The position numbers and the translations under genes were made by a program. Below the pieces are notes generated by a model that saw only the letters and a list, made by a program, of their open reading frames with translations, was not told the DNA's origin and made no database searches. From Balneola sp. (GTDB lineage: Bacteria; Bacteroidota; Rhodothermia; Balneolales; Balneolaceae), in the NCBI GenBank assembly GCA_002694685.1, contig NZMW01000001.1, positions 1-64,000 on the forward strand: a DNA stretch of 64,000 bases. Direction: 5' to 3'. Shown in pieces: positions 45,760 to 54,600 of this stretch. The first letter of the stretch is position 1. Each line of letters begins with the position of its first letter.

Positions 45760-46208
45760 TTTTTGAAATCGTAAGTATTTAGGACACTGGTGCATGCGCT
45801 AAATGTATAACTTAGAACCATGATTTTCTTGATGGAAGGATTGTCATGATGGATGCTGGTAAATCAAGAATATCCTAAAATCCTATAAATCAAGGTTCAT
45901 AAAGAAGACCGCAATTTCTGGCCATCTTTTTATAGATGCTTCACTTGGACTCTTTCCAGTCGACTCCATTGGCTTGACAAGCAAGTGGAGAGATTTTCCT
46001 AAGTCGCTACCGACAGCTTATCGTTGTTGATTAATGGCATTCACATCCTGAAAAAAAGTAGCGCAAAGAAATGAAGTGAAGAATATCACTTTCATGCAGC
46101 TAAGAAGAGCATTTATCCGGACTAAAATCTTTTTTTGAATAGGGTGACACTATGATGTCACTCACTGTCATTATCATTGAGTAAATCAAAAAACAAAACT
46201 CAACGATC
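45760..46208. other. Gene-poor segment between folD and a hypothetical gene, bearing a folD 3'-end duplicate
   Basis: No credible gene is seen. The segment contains an inverted repeat, GAACCATGATTT (45815-45826) and AAATCAAGGTTC (45887-45898), one mismatch. It also holds the duplicated folD 3' end at 46096-46125 and a small palindrome, GTGACA/TGTCAC, at 46144-46161 just before the next gene. The part 45760-46095 appears to be inserted or replaced sequence. Confidence 0.55.
46096..46125 (+). pseudogene. Remnant of a second folD 3' end
   Basis: Positions 46096-46118 are identical to folD 45730-45752 (23 bases), followed by GGACTAA instead of CGATTAG. Both copies read AAKKSIYPD then stop, with only synonymous and stop-codon changes. 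This points to a true coding relic from a homologous folD, not a chance match. Confidence 0.7.
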
Positions 46209-46550
46209 ATGACAAGCAACGCACTTTCAATCACTCCGAAACAAAATTCATCACCCGCTTTATTTGCGCTTCCGCTTTTAAAGAGAATCAAACAAGAGAG
46301 TCAGAAAGAATATGCTGAAATGCAGGAAGCTTTCGAGTTACTTGGATGGAGCGGACTCCCTGACGAGCTTAAGATCGAAATCAATGAAGATGTTAAGTAT
46401 ATGGTTCAGGAACTGAAGGGAAGATTTTCATCCTGTGATCCATTCGTGAAAAGCCGACGCAATTCAATCCATTATTGGGTAAGTAGTTTTCAGGATGGAA
46501 TTTGCACCCTTGAAGCGGCAATCAAAGCACTAGAGGTAAAACCCCTCTAA
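46209..46550 (+). CDS. Uncharacterised 113-residue protein
   Basis: I do not recognise a family. The small soluble protein has a polar N terminus, a charged helical middle (RIKQESQKEYAEMQEAFELLGW) and a Cys in SSCDPFVKSRRNS. No signal peptide or membrane segment is seen. Its stop codon overlaps that of the convergent 46547-47329 gene. The start lies 83 bp after the folD 3'-end relic, so it could have arrived with the rearrangement. The palindrome GTGACA-N6-TGTCAC at 46144-46161 lies in its promoter region. Confidence 0.6.
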   Translation: MTSNALSITPKQNSSPALFALPLLKRIKQESQKEYAEMQEAFELLGWSGLPDELKIEINEDVKYMVQELKGRFSSCDPFVKSRRNSIHYWVSSFQDGICTLEAAIKALEVKPL

Positions 46551-47329
46551 GTATTTCGTTCTTTTGGCTGGGATGATGTGGAATTCACATTTTCTTGATA
46601 AAGATCTTCATCTTCAATCTCGATAGGGCCGGATGTATTACCAAAGGAAGCTATTTTTTTTGAAATAGAAGCAGTCAATGTAGAAAGCTGATCCTTTTGT
46701 TTCTGATAATAACTTTTCAGGAAAAACCGACTCATAGCAAATCCACCCAGGCCAAAAAATGGAGCTACCATCAAAGCGAATTGTTTACCACTGGTTTCTT
46801 TGAATGCGATTAGGGCAACGATGAAACCGAAGAAAAAGCTAAGGAAACTGGCAAGAGATTTAAAAGGTCCCCAAGAGGAAACCATCTGAATTTTGGTCTG
46901 TCCATTTTTCGGGGTGAAGGAGAAGTGCTTGTACCCAAAATCACTTTTGCGCTGCTCCCACTCATAGGTATTTCCAACTTTATTGATTTTACCAATACCA
47001 CCTGTGATTTTTCGGATCTCTAGAACCAAATCTTCCCATTGGTCTTCATTAATTTCACCTTCCACTGAAGAAACATCCTGAATGCGTGAAGTTCCCTTTA
47101 TCAAATTATAGGTTTGTTCATCAAGATCTGGCTCACCAATTTTAGCTAATGCTTCTTGTAAGGCCTCTTTGCTAATGCCAACTTCTTCAGCGATGTGAAT
47201 GAGGTCTTCTTCAGACAGTGTTTCCTGATCTTCATACAAGTCTTTTTTAACCTGAATTTCAGAAGCTTTAGTAAGAATTTTACTTATTTCTTTTTTGGAA
47301 TACGATTTTGAATCAGACATGGAATTCAT
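46547..47329 (-). CDS. Uncharacterised membrane protein with acidic helical N-terminal region
   Basis: A 260-residue protein. The N-terminal 65 residues are a charged helical region with YSKKEISKILTKASEIQ and LSEEDLIHIAEEVGISKEALQEAL, similar to small helical modules found before membrane domains in other bacteria. Two transmembrane helices follow at about 160-205 (LASFLSFFFGFIVALIAF and FALMVAPFFGLGGFAMSRF). A basic and polar tail completes it. No known enzyme domain was recognised. Its stop codon overlaps that of the convergent upstream-strand gene, and it is divergent from guaB. Confidence 0.7.
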   Translation of the reverse strand: MNSMSDSKSYSKKEISKILTKASEIQVKKDLYEDQETLSEEDLIHIAEEVGISKEALQEALAKIGEPDLDEQTYNLIKGTSRIQDVSSVEGEINEDQWEDLVLEIRKITGGIGKINKVGNTYEWEQRKSDFGYKHFSFTPKNGQTKIQMVSSWGPFKSLASFLSFFFGFIVALIAFKETSGKQFALMVAPFFGLGGFAMSRFFLKSYYQKQKDQLSTLTASISKKIASFGNTSGPIEIEDEDLYQENVNSTSSQPKERNT

Positions 47330-47396
47330 TTTTGGAGTACCTACGGTATTTAAACAAAAAATGTTATTGAATGCAGAACTTCCACAGAGATATCCT

Positions 47397-47404
47397 TATC
47401 TTTG
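47397..47404 (+). promoter_or_regulatory. Bacteroidota-type -7 element before guaB
   Basis: TATCTTTG fits TAnnTTTG exactly and lies 29 bp before the guaB start. The upstream TTG at 47367-47369 is a few bases too far for an ideal -33 element, so the promoter call is moderate. Confidence 0.45.
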
Positions 47405-47432
47405 AAAAACTGCAAGCCAAATTTTCTACTCC

Positions 47433-48920
47433 ATGTATAAAATGAACGACTCATCTCCCTTTGAACGTATTACGCGCCAGGGACTTACGTACGATGATGT
47501 ACTTTTAGTCCCAAATTTCTCGAAAGTATTGCCACGCGATGTTGACACCACGGTTCAACTTACGCCCACACTCAAGCTCAACATCCCAATTATAAGTGCA
47601 GCTATGGATACCGTTTCTGAGTATCGCCTGGCTATTGCATTGGCTCGTGAAGGAGGTATTGCAATGCTTCACAAAAATATGAGCATTGAAGATCAGGCTG
47701 AGCATGTTCGTTTGGTGAAAAGGAGTGAGAGCGGGATGATTGTAGATCCTGTAACGCTAAAGGAAGATGCTACTGTTCGGGAAGCACGAGCTTTGATGAA
47801 GAAACAGAAGATTGGAGGAATCCCAATTGTTGATGATGCAGGAATTTTAGTGGGTATTGTAACCAATAGGGATTTACGGTTTGAGTCTGAGTTGGGCAAA
47901 AAGCTTGGCGATATCATGACCTATGAAGAATTATATACCGCTAAGGAAGGAACCAACCTAAAGCAAGCAGAACAAATCCTCCAGCATTATAAAGTAGAAA
48001 AACTCCCTATAGTTGACGAAAACAATAAGCTGGTTGGGTTAATCACCTTTAAAGATATTGAGAAGAAAAAGAATTTCCCGAATGCTTGTAAGGATGAAAT
48101 GGGAAGATTGCGGGTTGGCGCCGCTGTTGGTGTAACTGCAGATACTATGGATAGGGTTGAAGCCCTGGTTGCAGCAAGTGTAGATGCCATCACCGTTGAT
48201 ACAGCACACGGCCATTCGAAAGGAGTGCTTGATACCATCAAAAAAATTAAACAAAAGTACCCTGACCTGAACGTAATTGGTGGAAACATTGCAACCCGTT
48301 CTGCAGCTGAAGCATTGGCAGAAGCCGGAGCAGATGTAGTTAAAGTTGGGGTTGGTCCTGGATCAATTTGTACAACACGCGTTGTTACCGGAGTTGGCGT
48401 TCCTCAGTTGAGTGCCGTAATGGAAGTAGCTGAATTCACCCAGAAAAATGGAATTGGATTGATAGCTGATGGCGGTATTAAGCAAACTGGTGACATTCCT
48501 AAAGCCATTGCCGGTGGAGCTGATGCTGTGATGATGGGCTCCATGTTTGCTGGGGTAGATGAAAGTCCGGGAGAGACAATTATTTATGAATCACGGAAAT
48601 ACAAGTCTTACCGTGGAATGGGAAGCATCAGTGCGATGAATAAAGGTTCCAAAGACCGCTATTTCCAGGATGTAGAAGATGACATCAGTAAATTGGTTCC
48701 AGAAGGAATTGAAGGTAGAGTGCCTTTTAAAGGTTACTTAGGTGAAGTTGTACATCAAATGGCCGGTGGACTTAGAGCTGCGATGGGTTATGCAGGTGCT
48801 GCAAATATTGACGATATGAAAAAAGCAGAGTTTGTTCAGATTTCGGCTGCATCCTACAAGGAAAGTCACCCACACTCTGTACAGATTACGAAAGAAGCGC
48901 CGAATTACTCAGTATCTTAA
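47433..48920 (+). CDS. guaB: Inosine-5'-monophosphate dehydrogenase
   Basis: A 495-residue cytosolic enzyme oxidising IMP to XMP, the committed step of GMP synthesis. The barrel contains the catalytic loop [13 protein letters not shown] with nucleophile C313. Two CBS domains (about 103-210: [38 protein letters not shown]) are inserted in the barrel as in the family. [17 protein letters not shown] is the mobile flap. An alternative ATG lies three codons downstream (47442). It is followed closely by a glycosyltransferase gene. Confidence 0.96.
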   Translation: MYKMNDSSPFERITRQGLTYDDVLLVPNFSKVLPRDVDTTVQLTPTLKLNIPIISAAMDTVSEYRLAIALAREGGIAMLHKNMSIEDQAEHVRLVKRSESGMIVDPVTLKEDATVREARALMKKQKIGGIPIVDDAGILVGIVTNRDLRFESELGKKLGDIMTYEELYTAKEGTNLKQAEQILQHYKVEKLPIVDENNKLVGLITFKDIEKKKNFPNACKDEMGRLRVGAAVGVTADTMDRVEALVAASVDAITVDTAHGHSKGVLDTIKKIKQKYPDLNVIGGNIATRSAAEALAEAGADVVKVGVGPGSICTTRVVTGVGVPQLSAVMEVAEFTQKNGIGLIADGGIKQTGDIPKAIAGGADAVMMGSMFAGVDESPGETIIYESRKYKSYRGMGSISAMNKGSKDRYFQDVEDDISKLVPEGIEGRVPFKGYLGEVVHQMAGGLRAAMGYAGAANIDDMKKAEFVQISAASYKESHPHSVQITKEAPNYSVS

Positions 48921-48935
48921 TCGGCCTTGTCAGGC

Positions 48936-50204
48936 ATGAAAAACGTACTGTTCATTGTCTATTATTTCCCTCCAATGGGAGGGAGTGGTGTTCAGCGTCC
49001 TCTTAAATTCGTCAAGTACCTAAGAGATTTCGGTTGGAATCCGATAGTACTTTGCCCGGAACCCGGAGCTTATCATACCTTTGATGAATCACTGGAAAAA
49101 GAGCTGGATCAACTGGATGTTAAAGTCCATCGTGTAAGCGGAAATACGCCATTTCATAAAGCTGGACAAAACCCTAAAAAAGTTAAAATTCCAGATTCCG
49201 TTGCCAAGGTTCTTCGTTGGTTTTCAACCTTCTTCTTTCTTCCTGATAATAAAAAGAAGTGGATTGAGCCTGGGTTAGAAAAAGCGCTGGCTTTAATTGA
49301 AGAAAATGATATTGATGCAGTATTTTCAAGTGCTCCTCCATACAGTAATTTAATGCTCGCCAAACAAATTAAGGAGAAAACTGGCATTCCTACAGTAATG
49401 GACCTTCGGGATGACTGGGTTGAAAGCCATTTGATCAATTACCCAACGGTCTGGCATAAAAAGAAAATGGAGCAGCTGGAGATCGATACTCTTGCCAAAG
49501 CGGATAAGCTTCTTACCGTTAATGACCGAATTGCCGAAAGCCTGAAGTCTCGAGTGTTAAAAGAAGTTGAGGTGATAGGGCACGGCTACGATCCCGAAGA
49601 CTTCAATGAGGTTGAAAGTAAGCCTGCATCTTCAGGCTCTAAACTTAAGTTGTTGTATAGCGGTTCTTTCTACCCAGATAGCCGACCGGATTCTTTTCTA
49701 AAAGCTGTGCATGAAGTAATTCAATCGAATCCGGAACTAGAAAACCAAATAGAACTACAATTTCAGGGTGGCTTGAATTCTGAACACTGGGAACTGATTA
49801 ACAAACTGGGCTTAACACCTCTTGTCTTCGATTTTGGATATGTGCCACATGAACTTGCGGTAAAGAATTTAATAGCTGCAGATATTCTTTGGCTGAATGT
49901 AGGGCAAAAAAAGAATCCTGAAATAATTTCTTTAGGAAAAACCAGTGAATATTTTGCAACAAAGAAGCCGGTTTTGGGTCTTGTGCCTGAGGGCGTCGCA
50001 AAAGAGCTATTGCTGATGTATGGCAAGTCATTTATAGCTGATCCCTATGATATCTCTGAAATAAAAGAACAGCTTTTAGAAATCATTGATCGCTATAAAA
50101 ACGGCAGGTGGCCGGAACATTCTGAAGAAGTTGTAAATCATTTTGACAGGAAGAAACTAACCGGAAAGCTCGCAAAGATTTTTGATGAAATTTCAACCCA
50201 ATAA
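48936..50204 (+). CDS. GT4-type glycosyltransferase
   Basis: A 422-residue GT-B fold enzyme. The N terminus, LFIVYYFPPMGGSGVQRPLKFVKYL, is the classic start of family 4 glycosyltransferases that act on lipid-linked or surface glycans, with DDWVESHLINYP in the N domain. The C domain has LKLLYSGSFYPDS and a KTSEYFATKKPVLGLVPEG donor-binding region. Donor and acceptor are unknown. ATG 48936 was preferred to the TTG at 48927. It precedes the M23 peptidase gene. Confidence 0.85.
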   Translation: MKNVLFIVYYFPPMGGSGVQRPLKFVKYLRDFGWNPIVLCPEPGAYHTFDESLEKELDQLDVKVHRVSGNTPFHKAGQNPKKVKIPDSVAKVLRWFSTFFFLPDNKKKWIEPGLEKALALIEENDIDAVFSSAPPYSNLMLAKQIKEKTGIPTVMDLRDDWVESHLINYPTVWHKKKMEQLEIDTLAKADKLLTVNDRIAESLKSRVLKEVEVIGHGYDPEDFNEVESKPASSGSKLKLLYSGSFYPDSRPDSFLKAVHEVIQSNPELENQIELQFQGGLNSEHWELINKLGLTPLVFDFGYVPHELAVKNLIAADILWLNVGQKKNPEIISLGKTSEYFATKKPVLGLVPEGVAKELLLMYGKSFIADPYDISEIKEQLLEIIDRYKNGRWPEHSEEVVNHFDRKKLTGKLAKIFDEISTQ

Positions 50205-50234
50205 TAAGATCTTATTGTAGTAACTTGATGAACA

Positions 50235-51092
50235 ATGATTGATCTTCTTAAAAAATTATTTGAACAGCGTCAGCGTAAAATCAATGTGATTTTACTTGAT
50301 GACTCAAAGCCTGATGAGGATAATTCCTACAAGATTTATCCTAACGGACTCTTTGGGATGATACTGGGGATTTCCGGTATTTTCGCCATTTTTGTGGCTT
50401 TGATCTTTATGCTGACTCCCTTGGGTGGATTATTATACAGCACGGACGATGCCGAAATTCGCGCACAGATCATGGATGTAACGGATAAAGCCATTGCTTT
50501 AGAGGATTCCTTAAGACAAAGAGATCTGCAACTTCGTGAAATGAAAAATATAATTCGTTTGAGTATAGATACTACACTTTCATTAGATCAGCGGTTTGAT
50601 GATTTCTTTAACCCAAATGATCCACTTCAAAATGCTGATTTTTTATCATTCGAAAGATCCGGTTCTTTTGACAGGCTAAGCCAGAGCGAGGTTTTATTCT
50701 CAAATGTATCTCGTACAGCTCCTGATTTCCCTGCAAAATTTCCGGTACAGGGATCTTTAACGAGGGGATATCTGCCTGATGATCAACATTATGGTCTTGA
50801 CGTTGCAACTAAGAATAATGAACCCGTAATCAATATCGCAGACGGGTCAGTATTTATTAGTAGTTGGACAATTAACAATGGATATGTAATATCCGTGCAA
50901 CATAGTGAGGGTATTGTAACAACCTATAAGCACCTTTCTAAATTAAATAAGAAGGAAGGCGACCTTGTACTTAAAGGTGATATTTTAGGCGAAATCGGAA
51001 ATGCCGGAGTATTAAGTACAGGGCCCCATCTCCATTTTGAGATCTGGAAAAATGGAGTACCTCAGAATCCGGAAGTCTATTTAATCAAATAA
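50235..51092 (+). CDS. Membrane-anchored M23 family metallopeptidase
   Basis: A 285-residue protein with one transmembrane helix (about 38-65, GLFGMILGISGIFAIFVALIF), a coiled-coil region (about 72-115) and a C-terminal M23 domain with the zinc motifs HYGLDVA and HLHFEIW (about 192-285). M23 enzymes cleave peptidoglycan cross-bridges or act as scaffolding LytM factors; here both HxxxD and HxH are intact, so it is probably active in the periplasm. It is directly upstream of a bactofilin gene, a common Bacteroidota pairing in which the bactofilin is thought to organise the peptidase. Confidence 0.88.
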   Translation: MIDLLKKLFEQRQRKINVILLDDSKPDEDNSYKIYPNGLFGMILGISGIFAIFVALIFMLTPLGGLLYSTDDAEIRAQIMDVTDKAIALEDSLRQRDLQLREMKNIIRLSIDTTLSLDQRFDDFFNPNDPLQNADFLSFERSGSFDRLSQSEVLFSNVSRTAPDFPAKFPVQGSLTRGYLPDDQHYGLDVATKNNEPVINIADGSVFISSWTINNGYVISVQHSEGIVTTYKHLSKLNKKEGDLVLKGDILGEIGNAGVLSTGPHLHFEIWKNGVPQNPEVYLIK

Positions 51093-51101
51093 AATCGAGT
51101 C

Positions 51102-51536
51102 ATGTTAAATAATAAAAAGTCTACATCGAGTAACGGTTCAGAAAATTCAAGTAATTCTCCATCGGTAAATATTTTAAGTGAGGGAACTAAACTAAAAGGT
51201 GACCTTAGTTCGCAAACGGATATAAGGATTGCCGGTACTGTAGAGGGCGAAGCTGTCTCCAAAGGTAAATTAATCGTTACCGGAAATGGTAAAATTGTCG
51301 GTAACATCACTTCAGCTGACGCTGACATTGCGGGAAGGGTAGAAGGAGAAGTGAAAGTTTCCAATAAACTAACCCTCCGTGAAAGCGCTGTTATTGATGG
51401 AAATATCTACACCAAAACCCTTATCGTTGAAGAGGGTGCACAAATAAATGGATCATGCCGAATGGGATCAGATGCAAAATCTCTGTCTCAATCAAGCGAT
51501 TCCGATTACGTGAATGATACCAAAGTAAAATCCTGA
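51102..51536 (+). CDS. Bactofilin
   Basis: A 144-residue bactofilin (DUF583) with disordered ends and the right-handed beta-helix core at about 25-125: GTKLKGDLSSQTDIRIAGTVEG, VSKGKLIVTGNGKIVGNI and VEGEVKVSNKLTLRESAVIDGNI. Bactofilins polymerise into cytoskeletal filaments that often shape the cell by positioning peptidoglycan enzymes. It is 9 bp after the M23 peptidase gene and 11 bp before atpZ, so the cell-wall pair appears to head the ATP synthase transcription unit. Confidence 0.93.
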   Translation: MLNNKKSTSSNGSENSSNSPSVNILSEGTKLKGDLSSQTDIRIAGTVEGEAVSKGKLIVTGNGKIVGNITSADADIAGRVEGEVKVSNKLTLRESAVIDGNIYTKTLIVEEGAQINGSCRMGSDAKSLSQSSDSDYVNDTKVKS

Positions 51537-51547
51537 CCCGCGAATAA

Positions 51548-51769
51548 TTGCTTCATAATCTGCTTCCCGATAAATATGCTGAGTATGTAGGTTTGGGAGC
51601 AGAAATCGCTGTATCCATGGCGTTGCCTATAGTAGCAGGCTATTTTTTAGATGAATACTTCCAGCTTTCTCCCTGGCTTACTTTAACAGGAGTTTTGGTA
51701 GGGATGTTGAATTTTGGTCTTATGATAGCTCGCATTGCAAAGAAACTGAATCAAGACGATGATAAATAA
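51548..51769 (+). CDS. atpZ: AtpZ/AtpI-family accessory protein
   Basis: A 73-residue, two-helix membrane protein (about 14-34 and 41-62) with GAEIAVSMALPIVAGYFLDEYF, typical of the AtpZ/AtpI family located at the front of F-ATPase operons. AtpZ and AtpI are thought to help in magnesium supply or c-ring assembly. The start is TTG at 51548; no ATG lies upstream in frame. It overlaps the next gene by 11 bp. Confidence 0.78.
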   Translation: MLHNLLPDKYAEYVGLGAEIAVSMALPIVAGYFLDEYFQLSPWLTLTGVLVGMLNFGLMIARIAKKLNQDDDK

Positions 51770-52154
51770 TTATGAAGGAAGTGTAGTAAGAAGTACGCTT
51801 TTAGCCTCGGGTGTTTTACTGATTATTTCTTTAGGATTTTTTGCAATAGGTGAAAAAGAAGGAATTGCGGTTTTGACCGGAGTCATGCTCAGCTGCATCT
51901 TTGTAGTCAGCAGTGCATGGGTGTTTGACACCTTCCGAGGAGTGAAAACCAACCGGTTTATAAAAATATTTTTCATCTCTACAGCCATCCGCTTTCTGTT
52001 AGTGCTCATTTTGTTCGGAATTTTGCTTGGAGTGACAAAAATTGATGAAATCTACTTTACAGTTAGTTTCATAATTTCCTATCTTTGCCAATCTGTAACG
52101 GAAATGATTTTAATTAACAAAATTCTTCAAAAGAGCGGCACTAAAAGACAATGA
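51759..52154 (+). CDS. atpI: AtpI-like ATP synthase accessory membrane protein
   Basis: A 131-residue protein with four predicted helices (about 10-30, 34-56, 70-90, 98-118), including RFIKIFFISTAIRFLLVLILFGIL. The size, four-helix topology and place before atpB match AtpI, a c-ring assembly factor. Sequence conservation is low in this family, so the name rests partly on context. It overlaps atpZ by 11 bp and atpB by four bases. Confidence 0.7.
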   Translation: MINNYEGSVVRSTLLASGVLLIISLGFFAIGEKEGIAVLTGVMLSCIFVVSSAWVFDTFRGVKTNRFIKIFFISTAIRFLLVLILFGILLGVTKIDEIYFTVSFIISYLCQSVTEMILINKILQKSGTKRQ

Positions 52155-53224
52155 TTCAAACCCTGCGTCGAGTTTTCTTAACTCTTTTATTCTTAAGTAT
52201 CAGCACTTCAAATACTTTTGCGGCAGATCAGGCCGAAGGTGAGGAAGAACCTATTATTGACGTGATGGGTACCGTTCTTGATCACGATTATTTTAAAACA
52301 CCGTTTGGTAAAATCTACTTACCACGCATCTTTTATTGGGAAGATGCAGAAGGTCAGGCGCAGCTAAGTGCTTTTGCCTCAACCAAGAAAGCTGTCGCTT
52401 CTGAGAACTTTGAATTGTCAGAAGCAGGTGCAGTAGTTCCTGTTAATGGTGGGCATATTTCTTTAGATCTATCTATAACCTCTCACTTGATCTATTTTTG
52501 GCTCAGTATTGGACTGGTTCTCTTTATTACAATAGGGATGTCCAGGAAGTATAAAAACGGAATTGGTAAAGACACCGAGCCGCAGGGAGCATTTCAGAAT
52601 ACCTTTGAAGTACTATTCCAGTTTGTGAGAGATGACATCGCTAAGGATAATATCCGCGATGACAAATATGAGCGTTATGTACCATACCTATTCTCAGTAT
52701 TCATGGGTATTGCTTTTATGAACTTATTTGGGCTTTTGCCTTGGGCTGCTACTGCCACTGCTGATTTAACAGTTACAGCGACATTAGCAATTATCACATT
52801 TTTAATAACTCAGTTTAGTGGGACAAAAGACCACTGGGCTCATGTATTCTGGTTTCCGGGCGTGCCGGGCTGGACTCGTTTCATTTTAACTCCTGTTGAA
52901 GTGCTTGGTTTATTCACTAAACCATTCGCTCTTGCAATTCGACTTTTTGCAAACATGTTGTCAGGAAAGATGATGATCATCGCGATTTTAGGGTTGATCT
53001 TTATTTTTGCTGATCTGTTTGGGCCTATTGGTGGCTACGGAATGGCAGGACTTTTATCTGTACCTCTAACTGCAGCTTTATATTTCTTGAAAGCATTTGT
53101 GGCTTTACTGCAGGCTTATGTGTTCACAATTCTTTCAGCCGTATTCATTGGGATGGCTGCTGAAGATCATGAGCATGATGAGGAAGGATATCACGCAGAG
53201 CATATTGCTGAACAGGCAAATTGA
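52151..53224 (+). CDS. atpB: ATP synthase F0 subunit a
   Basis: A 357-residue subunit a with a signal-like N terminus (about 1-25) and an extra periplasmic region of about 85 residues, as seen in Bacteroidota. The essential Arg is R264 in KPFALAIRLFANMLSGKMM, which forms the proton half-channel with the c ring. FGLLPWAATAT and the ILSAVFIGMAAEDHEH tail are other family features. The next gene encodes the c subunit. Confidence 0.95.
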   Translation: MIQTLRRVFLTLLFLSISTSNTFAADQAEGEEEPIIDVMGTVLDHDYFKTPFGKIYLPRIFYWEDAEGQAQLSAFASTKKAVASENFELSEAGAVVPVNGGHISLDLSITSHLIYFWLSIGLVLFITIGMSRKYKNGIGKDTEPQGAFQNTFEVLFQFVRDDIAKDNIRDDKYERYVPYLFSVFMGIAFMNLFGLLPWAATATADLTVTATLAIITFLITQFSGTKDHWAHVFWFPGVPGWTRFILTPVEVLGLFTKPFALAIRLFANMLSGKMMIIAILGLIFIFADLFGPIGGYGMAGLLSVPLTAALYFLKAFVALLQAYVFTILSAVFIGMAAEDHEHDEEGYHAEHIAEQAN

Positions 53225-53249
53225 ACTTGAAAAAACCATAATCAACTAA

Positions 53250-53483
<234 letters not shown>

Positions 53484-53499
53484 TATCGTGTTACACTCT

Positions 53500-54012
53500 A
53501 TGCTACTTTTAGCAGGCGGAGGGGGATTACTCTCATTTAACACAGGCTTTGCCTTGTGGATTGCTATCACAATGGTGGTTTTCATCTTGTTGATGGCAAA
53601 ATTTGCAGTACCCCCTATTATGAAAGCGCTTGAGGAGCGAGAGTCAAAAATCAAGGATTCCCTGGAATCCGCTGAGAATGCATTAGCGAAAGCTGAGAAA
53701 ATCTCTAAAGATAATGAGAAAGCTCTTCGAGAAGCAGAAGTAAAAGCACAACAGATTCGTAAAGAAGCAGTAGAGGAAGCTGAATTAATTCGTGCAGAAC
53801 GGATTAAGAAAGCCAAAGAAGAAGCTGAACAACTCGTTGAGCAGGCTCGCACCTCTATTGATCAAGAAAAGAAACAAGCTTTAGTTGAACTGAGACAAGA
53901 AGTGGCAAAACTTGCCGTACAATCAGCTTCTATTATCATTGACGCAGAGCTTGACAGTGAAAAGAATAACAAGCTGGTAGATAAATTTTTATCTGACCTT
54001 CCAAAAAATTAA
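53500..54012 (+). CDS. atpF: ATP synthase F0 subunit b
   Basis: A 170-residue protein with one N-terminal helix (about 10-38, FNTGFALWIAITMVVFILLMAKFAV) and a long charged coiled coil that forms the peripheral stalk connecting F0 to the delta subunit. A GTG at 53488 gives a start four codons longer; ATG 53500 was preferred. It lies between c and delta genes as expected. Confidence 0.9.
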   Translation: MLLLAGGGGLLSFNTGFALWIAITMVVFILLMAKFAVPPIMKALEERESKIKDSLESAENALAKAEKISKDNEKALREAEVKAQQIRKEAVEEAELIRAERIKKAKEEAEQLVEQARTSIDQEKKQALVELRQEVAKLAVQSASIIIDAELDSEKNNKLVDKFLSDLPKN

Positions 54013-54021
54013 TAATAATTC

Positions 54022-54570
54022 ATGCTGGTATCTAAAGCGGCACGCCGTTACGCTACTGCACTACTGGAGCTTGCCAAAGAGCAAGATGTTGTAGAGTCCA
54101 CACTTGAGGATATTCTTTTTGTTAAGACTACCCTAGAGGATTCTCGAGATCTGGTTCTTTTCTTAAAAAGCCCCATTATAAAGCCAGACAAGAAAGTTTC
54201 TGCTCTTGAAGAAATCTTCAAATCAGAGATCAGTGAATTGGTTCACAGGTTCATAACGTTGATTGCACGTAAAAATCGACAAAATGTACTTGATGAAATC
54301 GTTACTGCCTTTGTTGAAGTTTACAATGAGTACGCTGGTATTATTTCAGCTGAAGTATTTGTCGCTACTAAATTAGATGACAAACAAATTGCTGCGGTTA
54401 CCGAGAAGCTGGAAGAGGTTACCGGTAAGAAAGTAAATGTCACTATAAAAGTGCAGGAAGATTTGAAAGGCGGAATGGCCATTAAAATAGCAGATACAGT
54501 TATTGATGGTACCGTTAAGCACCAGTTGGAACAGCTTGAAGATGTATTCCTGAATACAACTACGGAATAA
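54022..54570 (+). CDS. atpH: ATP synthase F1 subunit delta
   Basis: A 182-residue delta/OSCP subunit with the family start VSKAARRYATALLELAKEQ and the C-terminal motif LKGGMAIKIADTVIDGTVKHQLEQL. It links the b-stalk to the alpha/beta head. It sits 9 bp after atpF. Confidence 0.94.
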   Translation: MLVSKAARRYATALLELAKEQDVVESTLEDILFVKTTLEDSRDLVLFLKSPIIKPDKKVSALEEIFKSEISELVHRFITLIARKNRQNVLDEIVTAFVEVYNEYAGIISAEVFVATKLDDKQIAAVTEKLEEVTGKKVNVTIKVQEDLKGGMAIKIADTVIDGTVKHQLEQLEDVFLNTTTE

Positions 54571-54600
54571 ATTACAACAGTTTTATAATCTAACATTACA

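Noticed and set aside
45760-46095. A small gene between folD and the 46209 gene
   Set aside because: Only short, stop-interrupted frames occur in this stretch. A minus-strand frame at 46100-46291 overlaps the relic and the start of the next gene and has no protein-like features.
46144-46161. Defined operator of a known regulator
   Set aside because: GTGACA-N6-TGTCAC is a neat palindrome, but no known regulator consensus could be assigned, so it is only mentioned with the neighbouring gene.
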